From Parachlorella kessleri (Eukaryota > Chlorophyta > Trebouxiophyceae > Chlorellales > Chlorellaceae): DNA of 10,522 bases. The DNA lies in the NCBI GenBank assembly GCA_001598975.1, contig BBXU01000577.1, positions 1 through 10,522 of the forward strand. The letters run 5' to 3'. Position 1 is the stretch's first letter. The number at the start of each line of letters is the position of its first letter. Below the pieces are notes generated by a model that saw only the letters and a program-made list of their open reading frames with translations, had not been told where the DNA came from and made no database searches. Shown here piece after piece: positions 1-8,789 of this stretch. Both the position numbers and the translations under genes were made by a program.

Positions 1-301
1 AGGGGGCGCGCGCTGGATGGGCAAGCTAGAATCCGTACGAGACGGTCACCCATACAAAGCACCGCTGTCAACAAAGCGAACATGGCGCCCCTGGCGCTGA
101 CTGCACCTTGGCCCTGCGGCGCGCCCCACATATACAGAGGGTTTCACTGAGGGTGATGCGTCGTGCCAACCAGGAAAGCTCGTTTTAGGACCTTGCTGTT
201 GTGCTAGGCAAACTTGCTTAGCTGAGATACCCTGTGTGTCCTGCTGACCCATGACCCAACCTGGGGTTGTGTGCCCTTTCCGCACTGCCCAAAAGACTCA
301 C
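1..301 (-). other. Probable last intron of Tpt1 copy 1, running off the left edge
   Basis: The stretch follows the GTGAGT donor of the fifth exon on the minus strand. None of the conserved Tpt1 C-terminal residues could be found in any frame here. Its other introns are 229-363 bp apart from the first at 86 bp, so an intron longer than 300 bp is plausible. A short frame reading RQGRHVRFVDSGALYG before a stop could serve as an alternative C-terminus, but it does not resemble the family. Confidence 0.5.
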
Positions 302-1788
302 CTTGAGCAATACACACGCCCAGTCGTCGCCACGCAAGTGTCTAGGCTCAGAGGCAAAGTGGATGTGGGTGCGGTTCATGCGTCGCAGCTCGCCGCTCTC
401 CTGAATGTGCTTCCAGCTGCAGAAGGGGAGGACGACTCTTGAGCACAGCTTTGCTGCAAGGCCCCAAGCAGACTTATATGCTTGGGATCCTAATCAACTT
501 ACATAACCCATCCAAGGCTGCACCTGTAGCAGTTGCTCTGATCATCCTTACTGTACAGCCAAATCACGACATGCCAACATCTTGCGCAGATGCTGCCTGC
601 ATCTCCACTCAACGACAAGCACACAACAAGCAACAGCCACACGGGTGCCACAAACCACCACTTGCAACACCACAAGTGCCAGCCTCACGAACGTAGGAAC
701 TACGCCAGGCCAGACCTATGCAGCGCTTGCGCCCACAGCAGGTGCTCCCGCTTGATGGCCCACGCAAACCTCAGCCTACCTTTGCTCACTGGTCGCATGC
801 ACCGCACAGGGGACCTGGTGGGGGGCCTCTATGGGGTCGTGCAGCGGGTTGGGCAACTCTATGGAGTGGCCCTGCACCGCTCGCACTCGCAAGCCATCCT
901 CCTGGTCCGCGCCCGACGTGTCGTCCAACTGGTACCGACCCTGGGGCAGCAGGCAGTGCGGGCGGAACAACTGGCTTTAGCGAACAGGGTCACGCAAAAC
1001 TGCAACAAGGAAGAAAAAGCTCCTCCAAAGCACCTCCTCCAGAGGTGGCAGCCGGCTGATGCGTTGCAAGTGGTCCCATCTACCACGTTCCCCCACTCCA
1101 GCACCGGCTGATTCCCAGCGCAACACCTTGCCTCCGCCCGCGTGTGTGCGCCCCAGCTTGCAGCCTCACCTTGTCATCCGTCTTCACTATCTCTACGATC
1201 GTTTCCGGGTCAACCTCGTTTTCCAGCTCATCAACCAGGTTTGTTACTGGCACAAAGCCACAAGCGTCCATCCCTGTGAGTGTAGGGAGGAGCAAGCTTG
1301 CATTGTACAGGGGTGCTGGCCTGGCAGCATGGTGGGCCTTGCTATAGCCCCCATCATGTATCAGAGTGTACAGTTTGCCGGTGCCCTTTTCCGGTCAACT
1401 ACCCTCAGCTTACATGTGTGACCCTTCCTGGGTAACAAGGCACTACTTCCAGCTGGCGTTGCATCAGGCGAAAAGTTGTTCGTCAGGATACTTGAAAAAA
1501 AGCTCAAGTGCCAGCCTGAACGGCCACCCTGGTCTGACCACGGACGTTCCTTGGTCCTCCTACCTTCTGGCGGGTCATGCCGCAGCTTGTAGGCCATCTC
1601 TTTGCTAACTACTGTCAGGTGGTCATCCTCTGGACGCTCCCCGTACTGGCCGCCGTTCTGAGTGCCAAAATCCTGCTCAATATCTCTGCAGCACAATATA
1701 CAAAGGAAGGGTTTGGCGTCTGCCAAGCATGGTGCAACACATCAGGCACCATCAGGCCCCTCAGCCCTCACCTCTGTGCTGCAGTCAT
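302..1788 (-). CDS. TPT1: tRNA 2'-phosphotransferase Tpt1/KptA, copy 1 (3' end off window)
   Basis: Tpt1/KptA enzymes transfer the 2'-phosphate of freshly spliced tRNA to NAD+. Exons, in minus-strand order: 1788-1772, 1685-1564, 1273-1170, 940-780 and 416-302, giving 173 residues in phase; the last donor is GTGAGT. Visible motifs are SKEMAYKLRH (Arg41-His42), GFVPV near residue 52, VRAVQGHS (Arg101), and RMNRTHIHFA followed by HLR (Arg163). Together these supply the Arg-His-Arg-Arg catalytic set known for the family. The C-terminal exon (the DV..AM...ANNVLLT block of copy 2) is not found in bases 1-301 and probably lies further left. The 17-nt first exon encodes MTAAQ; I chose it because no ATG lies in frame upstream of exon 2 and because its GTGAGG donor and CTGCAG acceptor join in phase. 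That first exon is the weakest part of the model. The family call is strong. Confidence 0.85.
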
Positions 1789-2112
1789 GATGTCGAAGTG
1801 AGCCTCAAGCTTCTCTCGACGGCCTTATGGGTGCAACCTGCACAAAAGTTCTACCCTTACAGAGTCTCCGTAAGGAGAATAACTCTCCCGTCTGCTAAGA
1901 AGCTTAGGTGCACCTGGCTGGAAGAGAGCGCAAGGACCCCTCGTGACACACCTTAGTAAACGCGCTGTATTGACCCCCAGCTAGGGCTTACTAGACCCCT
2001 GCACATCCTTTGGAGAAAACGCCTTAAGCAGTTACCAGTCATAAGTTTCGTCTGTGATCAAAGCCTATCTGAAGGGTTGCCAGCCTAGCTGGGCGTCTCC
2101 TAGAGTACTGTT
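1789..2112. promoter_or_regulatory. Spacer between divergent Tpt1 start codons; candidate bidirectional promoter
   Basis: These 324 bp separate the two inferred ATGs, so both promoters and 5' UTRs would have to fit here. No TATA box or recognised motif is evident. A small inverted repeat, TCTCC/GGAGA with a GTAA loop, lies at 1865-1878. The bidirectional role is inferred only from gene orientation. Upstream non-coding exons cannot be excluded. Confidence 0.4.
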
Positions 2113-3427
2113 ATGCAGAAACGCGTGCAGCCACGCGATGGCCTGGCCAAGGCTCACACAGCCCTTAGCAAGAAGATGTCTTATCTACTACGCCACCACC
2201 CACCTCCAGGTTAATGACCTGGTGGCACCATACCTGCACAGCGCTGCTCCGTGCATCTGAGTGCAGCTTTGCATAAAAGTGAGAGACCGTGCACGCAGAA
2301 ATTGGAGCTGGAGGCTTTGTGCCCCTACCTGCGGTTCTTAGGGAGCTTGGCCCAGCAGCGACAGAAGCTGTGATACGTCAGATAGTAACTGCCGACAGCA
2401 AGGCAAGGCGAGGCGAGGCGTGCGACAGCCCAGCCGGATGCTAGCCATGCAGCTGCAGCAAAGATCCTCTTCGCTGCCTGCAACACTATTGCAGCACTAA
2501 AGCGGCTGCCCTTGATCCCTGTCATTTGCCCCTGAGGTACCACTGTCGTCTCACCCTCTGGTGTTGCTGCCTTGTCGAGCAGGGACGGTTCCAGCTGGAC
2601 GATACAACCCACCCACCCCGCATCAGAGCTGTCCAAGGGCATTCAGTAGAGATTATGGACTTGGCCTTGACACCGCTTCTGGATGCGACACTTGTTCCGA
2701 CAGCAGTGCATATCACCAGTGAAGACAGGTGCGTGGACGCCTTGCGGTCTGCCCTATGCAGTGGGGCTTGTGCCAGAGGTTGGTAGTTGCTGGCGTGCAC
2801 AAAGCAGGACACACGAGGGCAGGACAAGGAGTCCTATGTGCTCGGCCATGAAATCCCATGGCCGCGAAGCAGTGTTCTTAGTGGACCTTACCCCTAAACC
2901 CTAATAAGTTTTGGCGGTGTGACGGGAGCGCTGCAACAAGGTTACCATTGTGATCTCGGTGGGAACGCCGGGAACTGGAGGGTGGCATGGCTCTTGTCAG
3001 AGTGATTGCCCCAAGGGGTTCTTTGGCGTTGGCTGCAGTTGGCAACATATACAGCAAAGCGGGGAACTGCGGCGCATGAGTCGTACCCACATCCATTTTG
3101 CCACTGAACCGCGACATCTGAGGCGAAATAGCTGGGCGACAGTGCTCCTCCAGGTGAGATGGCAGCTCTGGCAGTGACCGTGGTTTGTATGTCAGGTTGC
3201 TCAATGGAATTTAGCCTCCAGCCTTTCTGCCAGACCTCTTGGTTGTGTCAGCGATTTGTGCTGCCCCTGTGCAGTTGGATGTACAACAGGCAATGGAGGC
3301 TGGTCAGGAGCTATCCCTGGCCGCAAACAATGTGCTGCTGACTGTCGGGCCTCTGCCTGTCCAGTATGTGAAGCGAGTGAGGCTAGATGAACTTCCTATT
3401 GAGTGGCAGCGACAGCTCAGGCACTAA
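2113..3427 (+). CDS. TPT1: tRNA 2'-phosphotransferase Tpt1/KptA, copy 2 (complete)
   Basis: Five exons (2113-2209, 2299-2402, 2583-2728, 3039-3153, 3275-3427) join in phase to 204 residues, a normal length for this NAD+-dependent tRNA-splicing phosphotransferase. Motifs in order: ALSKKMSYLLRHHPPP (Arg27-His28), GFVPL near residue 38, GRFQLDD, RIRAVQGHS (Arg82), RMSRTHIHFA, HLRRN (Arg144), then LDVQQAM and AANNVLLTVG near the C-terminus. The catalytic Arg-His-Arg-Arg residues are all present. The ATG at 2113 opens the exon carrying the LSK..LRH motif and has a purine at -3. Intron 2 starts with GC rather than GT. Exons 2 and 4 have exactly the same lengths as in copy 1 (104 and 115 nt), and the intron phases match. 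The segment from Arg-His to the Gly-Phe-Val motif is about three residues shorter than in bacterial KptA as I recall it. Confidence 0.9.
2403..2582 (+). other. GC-AG intron in Tpt1 copy 2
   Basis: The exon ends ...GACAGCAAG and the intron begins GCAAGG, the usual context of non-canonical GC-AG introns. It ends GAGCAG before GGACGGTTC. Phase 0 and the junction residues (K then GR) match the GT-AG intron at the same place in copy 1. The nearest GT downstream (2420) would break the frame. Confidence 0.75.
2843..2864. repeat. Perfect 8-bp inverted repeat in intron 3 of Tpt1 copy 2
   Basis: CGGCCATG and CATGGCCG flank a 6-base spacer (AAATCC). The structure lies inside the 310-bp intron 3. No function can be assigned. 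Confidence 0.6.
2892..2904. repeat. Telomere-like CCCTAAACCCTAA (telo-box)
   Basis: Nearly two units of the plant/green-algal type telomere repeat CCCTAAA, containing the AAACCCTAA telo-box known from plant promoters. Here it sits inside an intron. It is too short to be a telomere remnant with any certainty. Confidence 0.5.
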
Positions 3428-4109
3428 ACATAAATGACAGTAGCAGCGCCCTGCAGGGTGGGAACCTAGGTTAGCAATCCCTTCACGAACGCCATATCCA
3501 GGAGCTTGTAGTGGTGAAAAATATATCACATTCCTTAGCTTGTCTCGGAGAGGGACTTACTGGTTCAGATCCCAGGCAAGACGCAGAGCATAACTGCACA
3601 CGGCCCTGTCAGTCCAATTCGCCCCTACCTCCTCTCTATTCGGATTTCCTGGCCCCTTTATGAAATATTGAAGCTCGAAAGTGCGCAGCGTCACTTATAA
3701 CACGCCGGTCATGAAGCATGGCATCATGAAATGCTCAGCTTAGCGTTGTACAGCAAGCATGGCTCTTGTTGGACCGTATACCTGCAACTTAGCTGACCAT
3801 CTGGTGGGTCTACTTTCCCAGCACTTCGGCCAGTGTATCGGTTGGGGGTGAAGTCGGCGCACGCTTTTGAACTTGCAGCAGTCGGAGCACACGCGGCACA
3901 GCACGATACTCAAACCCGAAAGAGGAGCCTGCCAAGCTGCAGTGCGTTTTCCTCATTATGAACGCTACTGACGAACTTTGCGGACGTCCTTAGACTTTTC
4001 ATACATACCTATCACTACTGTTTCGTCTGCATGCCTGCACACGCCTCTTTCGTTTGATTTTAGCAGGCTGATCAGTGCCGTCCGTGCCAGCGGCCAGAAG
4101 CACTGTACG
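3428..4109. other. Spacer between Tpt1 copy 2 and CDT2
   Basis: This stretch should contain the 3' UTR of Tpt1 copy 2 and the promoter and 5' UTR of CDT2. I see no TGTAA signal downstream of the Tpt1 stop, no convincing TATA box, and no clear E2F site (TTTSSCGC) ahead of CDT2. A CA-rich and TATA-like patch (ATATATCAC, about 3520) is not diagnostic. No coding exon was recognised. Confidence 0.6.
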
Positions 4110-7100
4110 ATGCTTGCTCAGTTCCAAGCCCAACGCTCCCTTTGCGGGGCACTAAGGGACAGACAACTCTTTGGAACCAGAAGTAAGGTGGCTGGGTGCT
4201 CACTAAGCATAAGCTCAAGGTGGACCTAAGCTCAACCCTTCCAACACGCTGCAATTAGTCCATGCAGTCCTTGCCCGCCCATTCCTTGCGGAGCTGCAAA
4301 GTGAAGAGCTAGGCGGAGGGTGCATCCTCAATAACCCAGGCCTGGTCGGCTCCCCTGCTTTTGCGTGCGCTTACGGCCAGGTGCGTGGCCTGGCCCATCC
4401 TTCTCCGCCGCTTTCCTGAAAGCAGGAGGTACCAGCTGGCATGCCTGTGTTGCAGCGTGGTATCCAAGCTTGGTATGAGCACAATGGTAACTTCCCTTGA
4501 CTTGCTGGACCTCACTACACTGACTTACTGCACACCTGCAGGTGTACAACGATGGCAAGTTCTTGGCAGTGGCCGATGAGGAAGGCTTTATATCTATAGT
4601 TGACACTGCGGCGCCGCTGCCTCGCACCACAGCTGACGATGAGGATCCCAAGCCGCGCGCACAGTGGCTGGCACACAAGAACGCGGTCTTTGACATAGCC
4701 TGGGCCAAGGTGTGGGCAACACAGGTCATGTTGCTTATTAGCATTCCATGGGTCTGCTCCAAAGAATATGTGTGTATACTATGTGCTGCTGGTCAAGCAC
4801 GACTTGTTTGCCACACTGGTCCTGGGAGTGAGTGCCTGTGGCCAAGGGAGTCGCTCGCGGCAAGCCGTCAGATCTATGCCACCTTGCTGTTGGGCCAGCT
4901 GGGTGCAGGAGGATAGCTGGATGCTGGCTGCCTCTGGGGACCAGAGCATCTCTCTGTGGGACACTGGCCTTGCGGAGCAGCTTGGCACTTTCAGAGGCCA
5001 CACTGGCAGCGTGAAGTCCGTCTGCTCGTGGCCAGGCTGCTGTGACGTCTTTGCCTCAGGTCCGCTCAGAACCACTGTTCCCCAAGTACAGGGCTGCACA
5101 GTGTGGCTTAAGAGTTGGCTGCATTCTAGGTTGCACGCGACATGTCAATTCATTCTCGCAAGCAGGATCCCTGCCTACCAGGGTACCCCTACAACACCAA
5201 CCCAGACCACAGTCATGCAGCTGACCTTGACAAGCAGTGTTTTTAGCTGCAGGCGCAAGGGATGGTGTGCTGATGGTCTGGGACGCCAGGGCGCCTGCCG
5301 AATCTGACGGCGGGGGCGAGGCCTTCCATAAGCCAGTCGTCACAATGCAGGTGGGGGTCATACTAGGACCGCTGGCAATCACATGCCCAGTCACTTGGAA
5401 GACTCCATTCTCATTTCGTTCGCCATGGCGCGGTAGTTGTTGGACAGGGCATTGCAGGGTTTGGGGTGAGCTATCTGCCCTCCAGGCCAAGCATGATGTA
5501 TTGGTCAGATGTTTGCATTTGAGGACTTCGTTGCATTCTTAACCGCCCTGTACGCACCCTGCAACGCTGTGCTACAGGACTGCTCTTGCACAGTGCTTTC
5601 TTTGCACTCCCCAAATGTACTGCCCAAGGAAATGGCGTCGAGCTGCATCTCTCTTGCCTGGTACAGGACGCCCATGCACCTGATGACAAGAAGCGCAAGT
5701 CTAAGGCGCGGACTCCGCTGCAAGGCCGCACCAAGCCCAGCGTGACCTCCGTTGTATTTGGAAACGAGACCACACTGGCCACTGGAGGTGTGTATGGGAG
5801 AGGCCTCCCTCATGTGGCAACTGAGGAACCTGTCCGGCCGTGCGAGTGCTTGGTTTAGCTAAGCAGTGCTGAAGGCATTGAACAGTTACCAGGCAGGCAA
5901 ACGAAGAAAGGCTAGCAGGGAGGAGCACTGAGCATTCAAGGGCGTCGGACCTTGCGGCGGCACCCTACATGTCACAGCCGGTTGTGTCACTCAGTAGCTG
6001 CTACTCCAATGCTACTCCCATTTGCAGGTGTGGATGGCATCCTCAAGCTGTGGGACCTCCGCTACACCGCCACCCCAACAGCACAGGAGCCCACTGGGCA
6101 AGCGCTGCTGACGGGGCTGGCCTCGGCGCCCTTGCCGCCCATCGGCCTCAAGCAGCACGGCATCACCTCGCTGGCCCTGCACCCAAATGGTGAGGTGGAG
6201 CTCCGAGGTTAAGCTTCCTATGGGGAGTAGCTGCACCTGCCTCCTGCAGAGGTCATTTGAGAGTGGTGCAAGGCTTGAGGTCGTTCGCATGATATTTGGG
6301 GATACCAACCTTCTTTATGAGACAAGTTCTTAGCTTCAACGGCAAATGCCCGGCAGCAGCTATGTGACTGAGGTGTTCAGTTGCACGACAGCTTTACTGA
6401 TGTCTGTTGCAGGGGTGGAGTTGCTGGTCAGCCTCACGGGTGGGCACCACATGATCTACCAGCTGCACCGGCCACAAGCAGGCCCCACCAAGCTCTTCGG
6501 TGGCCATACAGGTAAGAAATGTAGCTCCTGTTTGCATCGTGGAGTGAGTGCTGCAGAGGTATCTCCAAGCTGCACTGCAGTAGAATTGCACTAATACACG
6601 GGCTGACAGACTGACCTTGGTTTGCCAGGCAAGCTCACAGTCGGGTGCCTGCTATTGCAGTGGCATCATTTTACGTCAAAGCAGCCTTCAGTCCGGACGG
6701 CAGCCATATTGTAAGCGGCTCAACGGACAGAAAAGTGTACATCTGGCAGGTGAGAGCTTGTGATGTTGCAATTGCTCAAAACACAACATGCGCCCAGACG
6801 CTGAGCTCTTTCCAGCAAGTCCGGCAGCACTCCTGCACAGCTGGGAGACCCAGAAGGGAGGCTGTATGCCAGAGGGCACTTCCCTGAAGGCTGCCTTGCA
6901 ACCCCACCTTCCTTCCCGAGGTGCTTCTGTGTCCGAAACAACCACTTTGTCATGCCCTTGTTGCTCGTCTGCAGGTGGATGGAGGGGAGGGCAGCCAACC
7001 GTACACCCTATCTGGCCATGAGGGCGAAGTCACAGCTGTGGCCTGGTGTGCGCGGGACTTGCAGCAGATTGCCACCACCGCTGATGATGCCACCGTGAGG

Positions 7101-8789
7101 GTGTGGAACGTGAAGCGGCGGGACCACACTGTGAGGGAGGTGCGAGATGCGCCAGGGGAGCTGCCGGCTTGGCAGGTGAGGACGGCTTGCGCGGTTGGCC
7201 AGGCGCTGGGTCAGTTTGGCTCAAAACCGTGAATATGGGGGATTCCTTGGCTTGGCACCTTCCCTCACCACATCCTTCAATCTGCTGCCTGGTAGTAGTT
7301 GTGTACTTTCGTGGGACCTGAGGGAGCCTGCTGCATCAGCTTGCCTGACTCAACCCCTGGTGGTAGGAGGAACTCTTTGCAGTCCAACACCGGCCTGCTT
7401 GGTGCCAGTGAAAGCCAACTCAGCCATTCTCCTGACTGATGCAGGAGCTTGGCTTTCTTGGCCAGCCCAGCAGCGCCTTCCTGGCCTCGCCCCGCCCCCG
7501 CCGCCGCTCATTGCTGGCAGCAGCAGCCTCCTCTCCAAGCCCCACAGCAGCCCCGCAGCAGCAGTCACAGCCCACCACTCCACAGGTGGCCAGTGGACGC
7601 CGTACTCCCAGCCTTCTGCACCTACCACTGGCGGCAGTTGGGGCCGGGTCGGCTCTGGCACAGACAACCGGCAGGGGAGGAGCTGAGAACGGGCTTGGGA
7701 ACCTCCAGCAGCAGCAGCAGCCACGCCGCACTAGCAGCGGGCGGGCAGCCACGCCAGCTGCCACTGCCCCAACCAGCCCCTCAGGTCCGCGCCAATGCCA
7801 CCTCGTTCGCTAGTATGCAACCTTTAGCAGTGATCAAGAAGTAGCAGAGGCGCAGAAAAGCTGGTCTGGTACCTGCTAAACCCCTCGGATGGCATCCCTC
7901 AATGTCACTTGCTGCTGCTGTGGCTTTACCTTGTGTAGTATTATCATGCAACCCACGTTCGCTGAGCCCAGCTAAATAGTATCACGCCCAGCTTGATACC
8001 ATGCTCTGCTTTCCCTGTGCAGCCCCTGGCTTCCCTGGCGCCCCCGTCTGGCGCCCTGCCTCGACAGGGGCCAGGCGGCCGCGGTCTATGGCTGAGCTGC
8101 ACGCAACGCTGGGCAGCCAGCAGAAGCAGCGCAAAACCAAGCAACAGTCGATTGCTTCCTTCCTGAGTCCCCGCGGCCAGAGCTTGCCGGGGCTGGACGC
8201 TGGGAGAGCCGGACAGGCAGCGGCAGCAGCAACAAGTAGTGCAGCAGCAGGGATGGGCAGCGCCCATGGCAGCCCAAGCAGGAGCCCCTGTGCCGCCTGC
8301 CCTGCTACCTCGCCGCCGCCAAGCAACCGGCACCGCCAGATGCCGCTGTCGCCGCGGCTGCAGCGGCTGGAGGAGCAGCTGTCACCCCGAGCCAGGGGCA
8401 AGCGGCTGCGGGTCAACTTTGACCTGCTGCCTGCTGGGCGTGCTGAGGCCGCCGCTGGCAGCGCTAGCAGTGTACAAGTGGCTCTACCCCCAGCAGCCGG
8501 GCGGCCAGGGCAGGATGGCTGCAGCAGCAGTGGCGCCAAGCTCCCCGCATCACATGGCAGGTTTGCCGGGGCGGCGGCTGTAGCTGCCTTGCAGCTGGAG
8601 CCCTCACCGCTCACCAGCGTGCCGGCTCCGCTTCAGAGCTGTAATGCAGCAGGCTTGGGCCCCGGCAGCCAGCATGGGACAACTGCCGGCACAGCCAAAC
8701 TGTCACCCGGGCAGCACGCTAGCATAAGCACCACCCTGGTGCACAGGCAGGGGAGTGTAGATGAGAATGCTGCTCGCAACCTGACCTGA
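4110..8789 (+). CDS. CDT2: CDT2/DTL (denticleless) homologue: WD40 substrate receptor of CRL4
   Basis: CDT2 docks on DDB1-CUL4 and directs ubiquitination of proteins bound to PCNA on chromatin. Twelve exons: 4110-4182, 4259-4380, 4542-4709, 4909-5059, 5253-5350, 5667-5787, 6028-6189, 6413-6511, 6661-6749, 6975-7175, 7445-7784, 8023-8789. They sum to 2391 nt (796 aa) with every phase consistent. Family signatures in order: N-terminus MLAQFQAQRSLCGALR, close to the animal CDT2 start; FLAVADEEGFISIVD (72-86); HKNAVFDIAW; GDQSISLWD; GARDGVLMVWDAR (172-184); basic KKRKSK (212-217), a possible nuclear signal; VDGILKLWDLR (246-256); SFYVKAAFSPDGSHIVSGS; YIWQ; GHEGEVTAVAWC (375-386); DDATVRVWNV (398-407). 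Two WDxR motifs expected for DDB1 contact are intact. Residues after about 428 form a Ser/Pro/Ala/Gln-rich, probably disordered tail with about 15 S/T-P sites. The exon 2 and exon 5 starts each have a second in-phase acceptor. The length is similar to human DTL (about 730 aa). Confidence 0.93.
8142..8165 (+). other. PIP-box-like motif in the CDT2 tail (residues 582-589)
   Basis: The tail reads KTKQQSIASFLSPR. Gln582, Ile585 and Phe588 fit the PCNA-binding pattern Q-x-x-(I/L/M)-x-x-aromatic-aromatic, except that the last position is Leu. Basic residues precede it. Positions 5-6 are Ala-Ser, not the Thr-Asp of a PIP degron. Animal CDT2 carries a C-terminal PIP box; here the candidate is in mid-tail. 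Confidence 0.45.
8349..8429 (+). other. S-P cluster next to a cyclin-docking-like RxL motif in CDT2 (residues 651-677)
   Basis: Two SPR sites (Ser651, Ser662) are followed by RGKRLRVNFDLL (666-677), in which KRLRV fits the loose [RK]xLx(hydrophobic) cyclin-docking pattern. CDT2 is known to be CDK-regulated in animals. This motif is short and may occur by chance. Confidence 0.3.

Noticed and set aside
251..442. Plus-strand frame that resembles a minus-strand frame at 2878-3204, looking like a conserved protein pair
   Set aside because: Both are antisense to the conserved Tpt1 exon carrying RTHIHFA, so their likeness is a shadow of the duplicated gene.
3560..3580. GGTTCAGATCCC, like a tRNA B box
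   Set aside because: No A box or cloverleaf can be drawn around it.
3428..4109. E2F-like site upstream of CDT2 (TTTGCGG near 3978)
   Set aside because: It does not match TTTSSCGC, and one loose hexamer is not evidence.
4542..4916. Single long reading frame in CDT2
   Set aside because: Only 4542-4709 is coding by family alignment; the rest is intron, with a donor at 4710 and an acceptor ending at 4908.
7195..7686. Frame with LSWDLREP in CDT2 intron 10, suggesting an extra WDxR motif
   Set aside because: It is out of frame with the flanking exons, has no fitting splice sites, and the WD40 domain is already complete before it.
8001..8022. ATG at 8001 as the start of a separate gene
   Set aside because: The bases before 8023 form a pyrimidine-rich TGTGCAG acceptor, and phase joins exactly to the exon ending at 7784.
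7982..8614. Minus-strand open frame of 210 codons
   Set aside because: It is antisense to the GC-rich, repetitive last exon of CDT2, has low-complexity composition and no recognisable motif.
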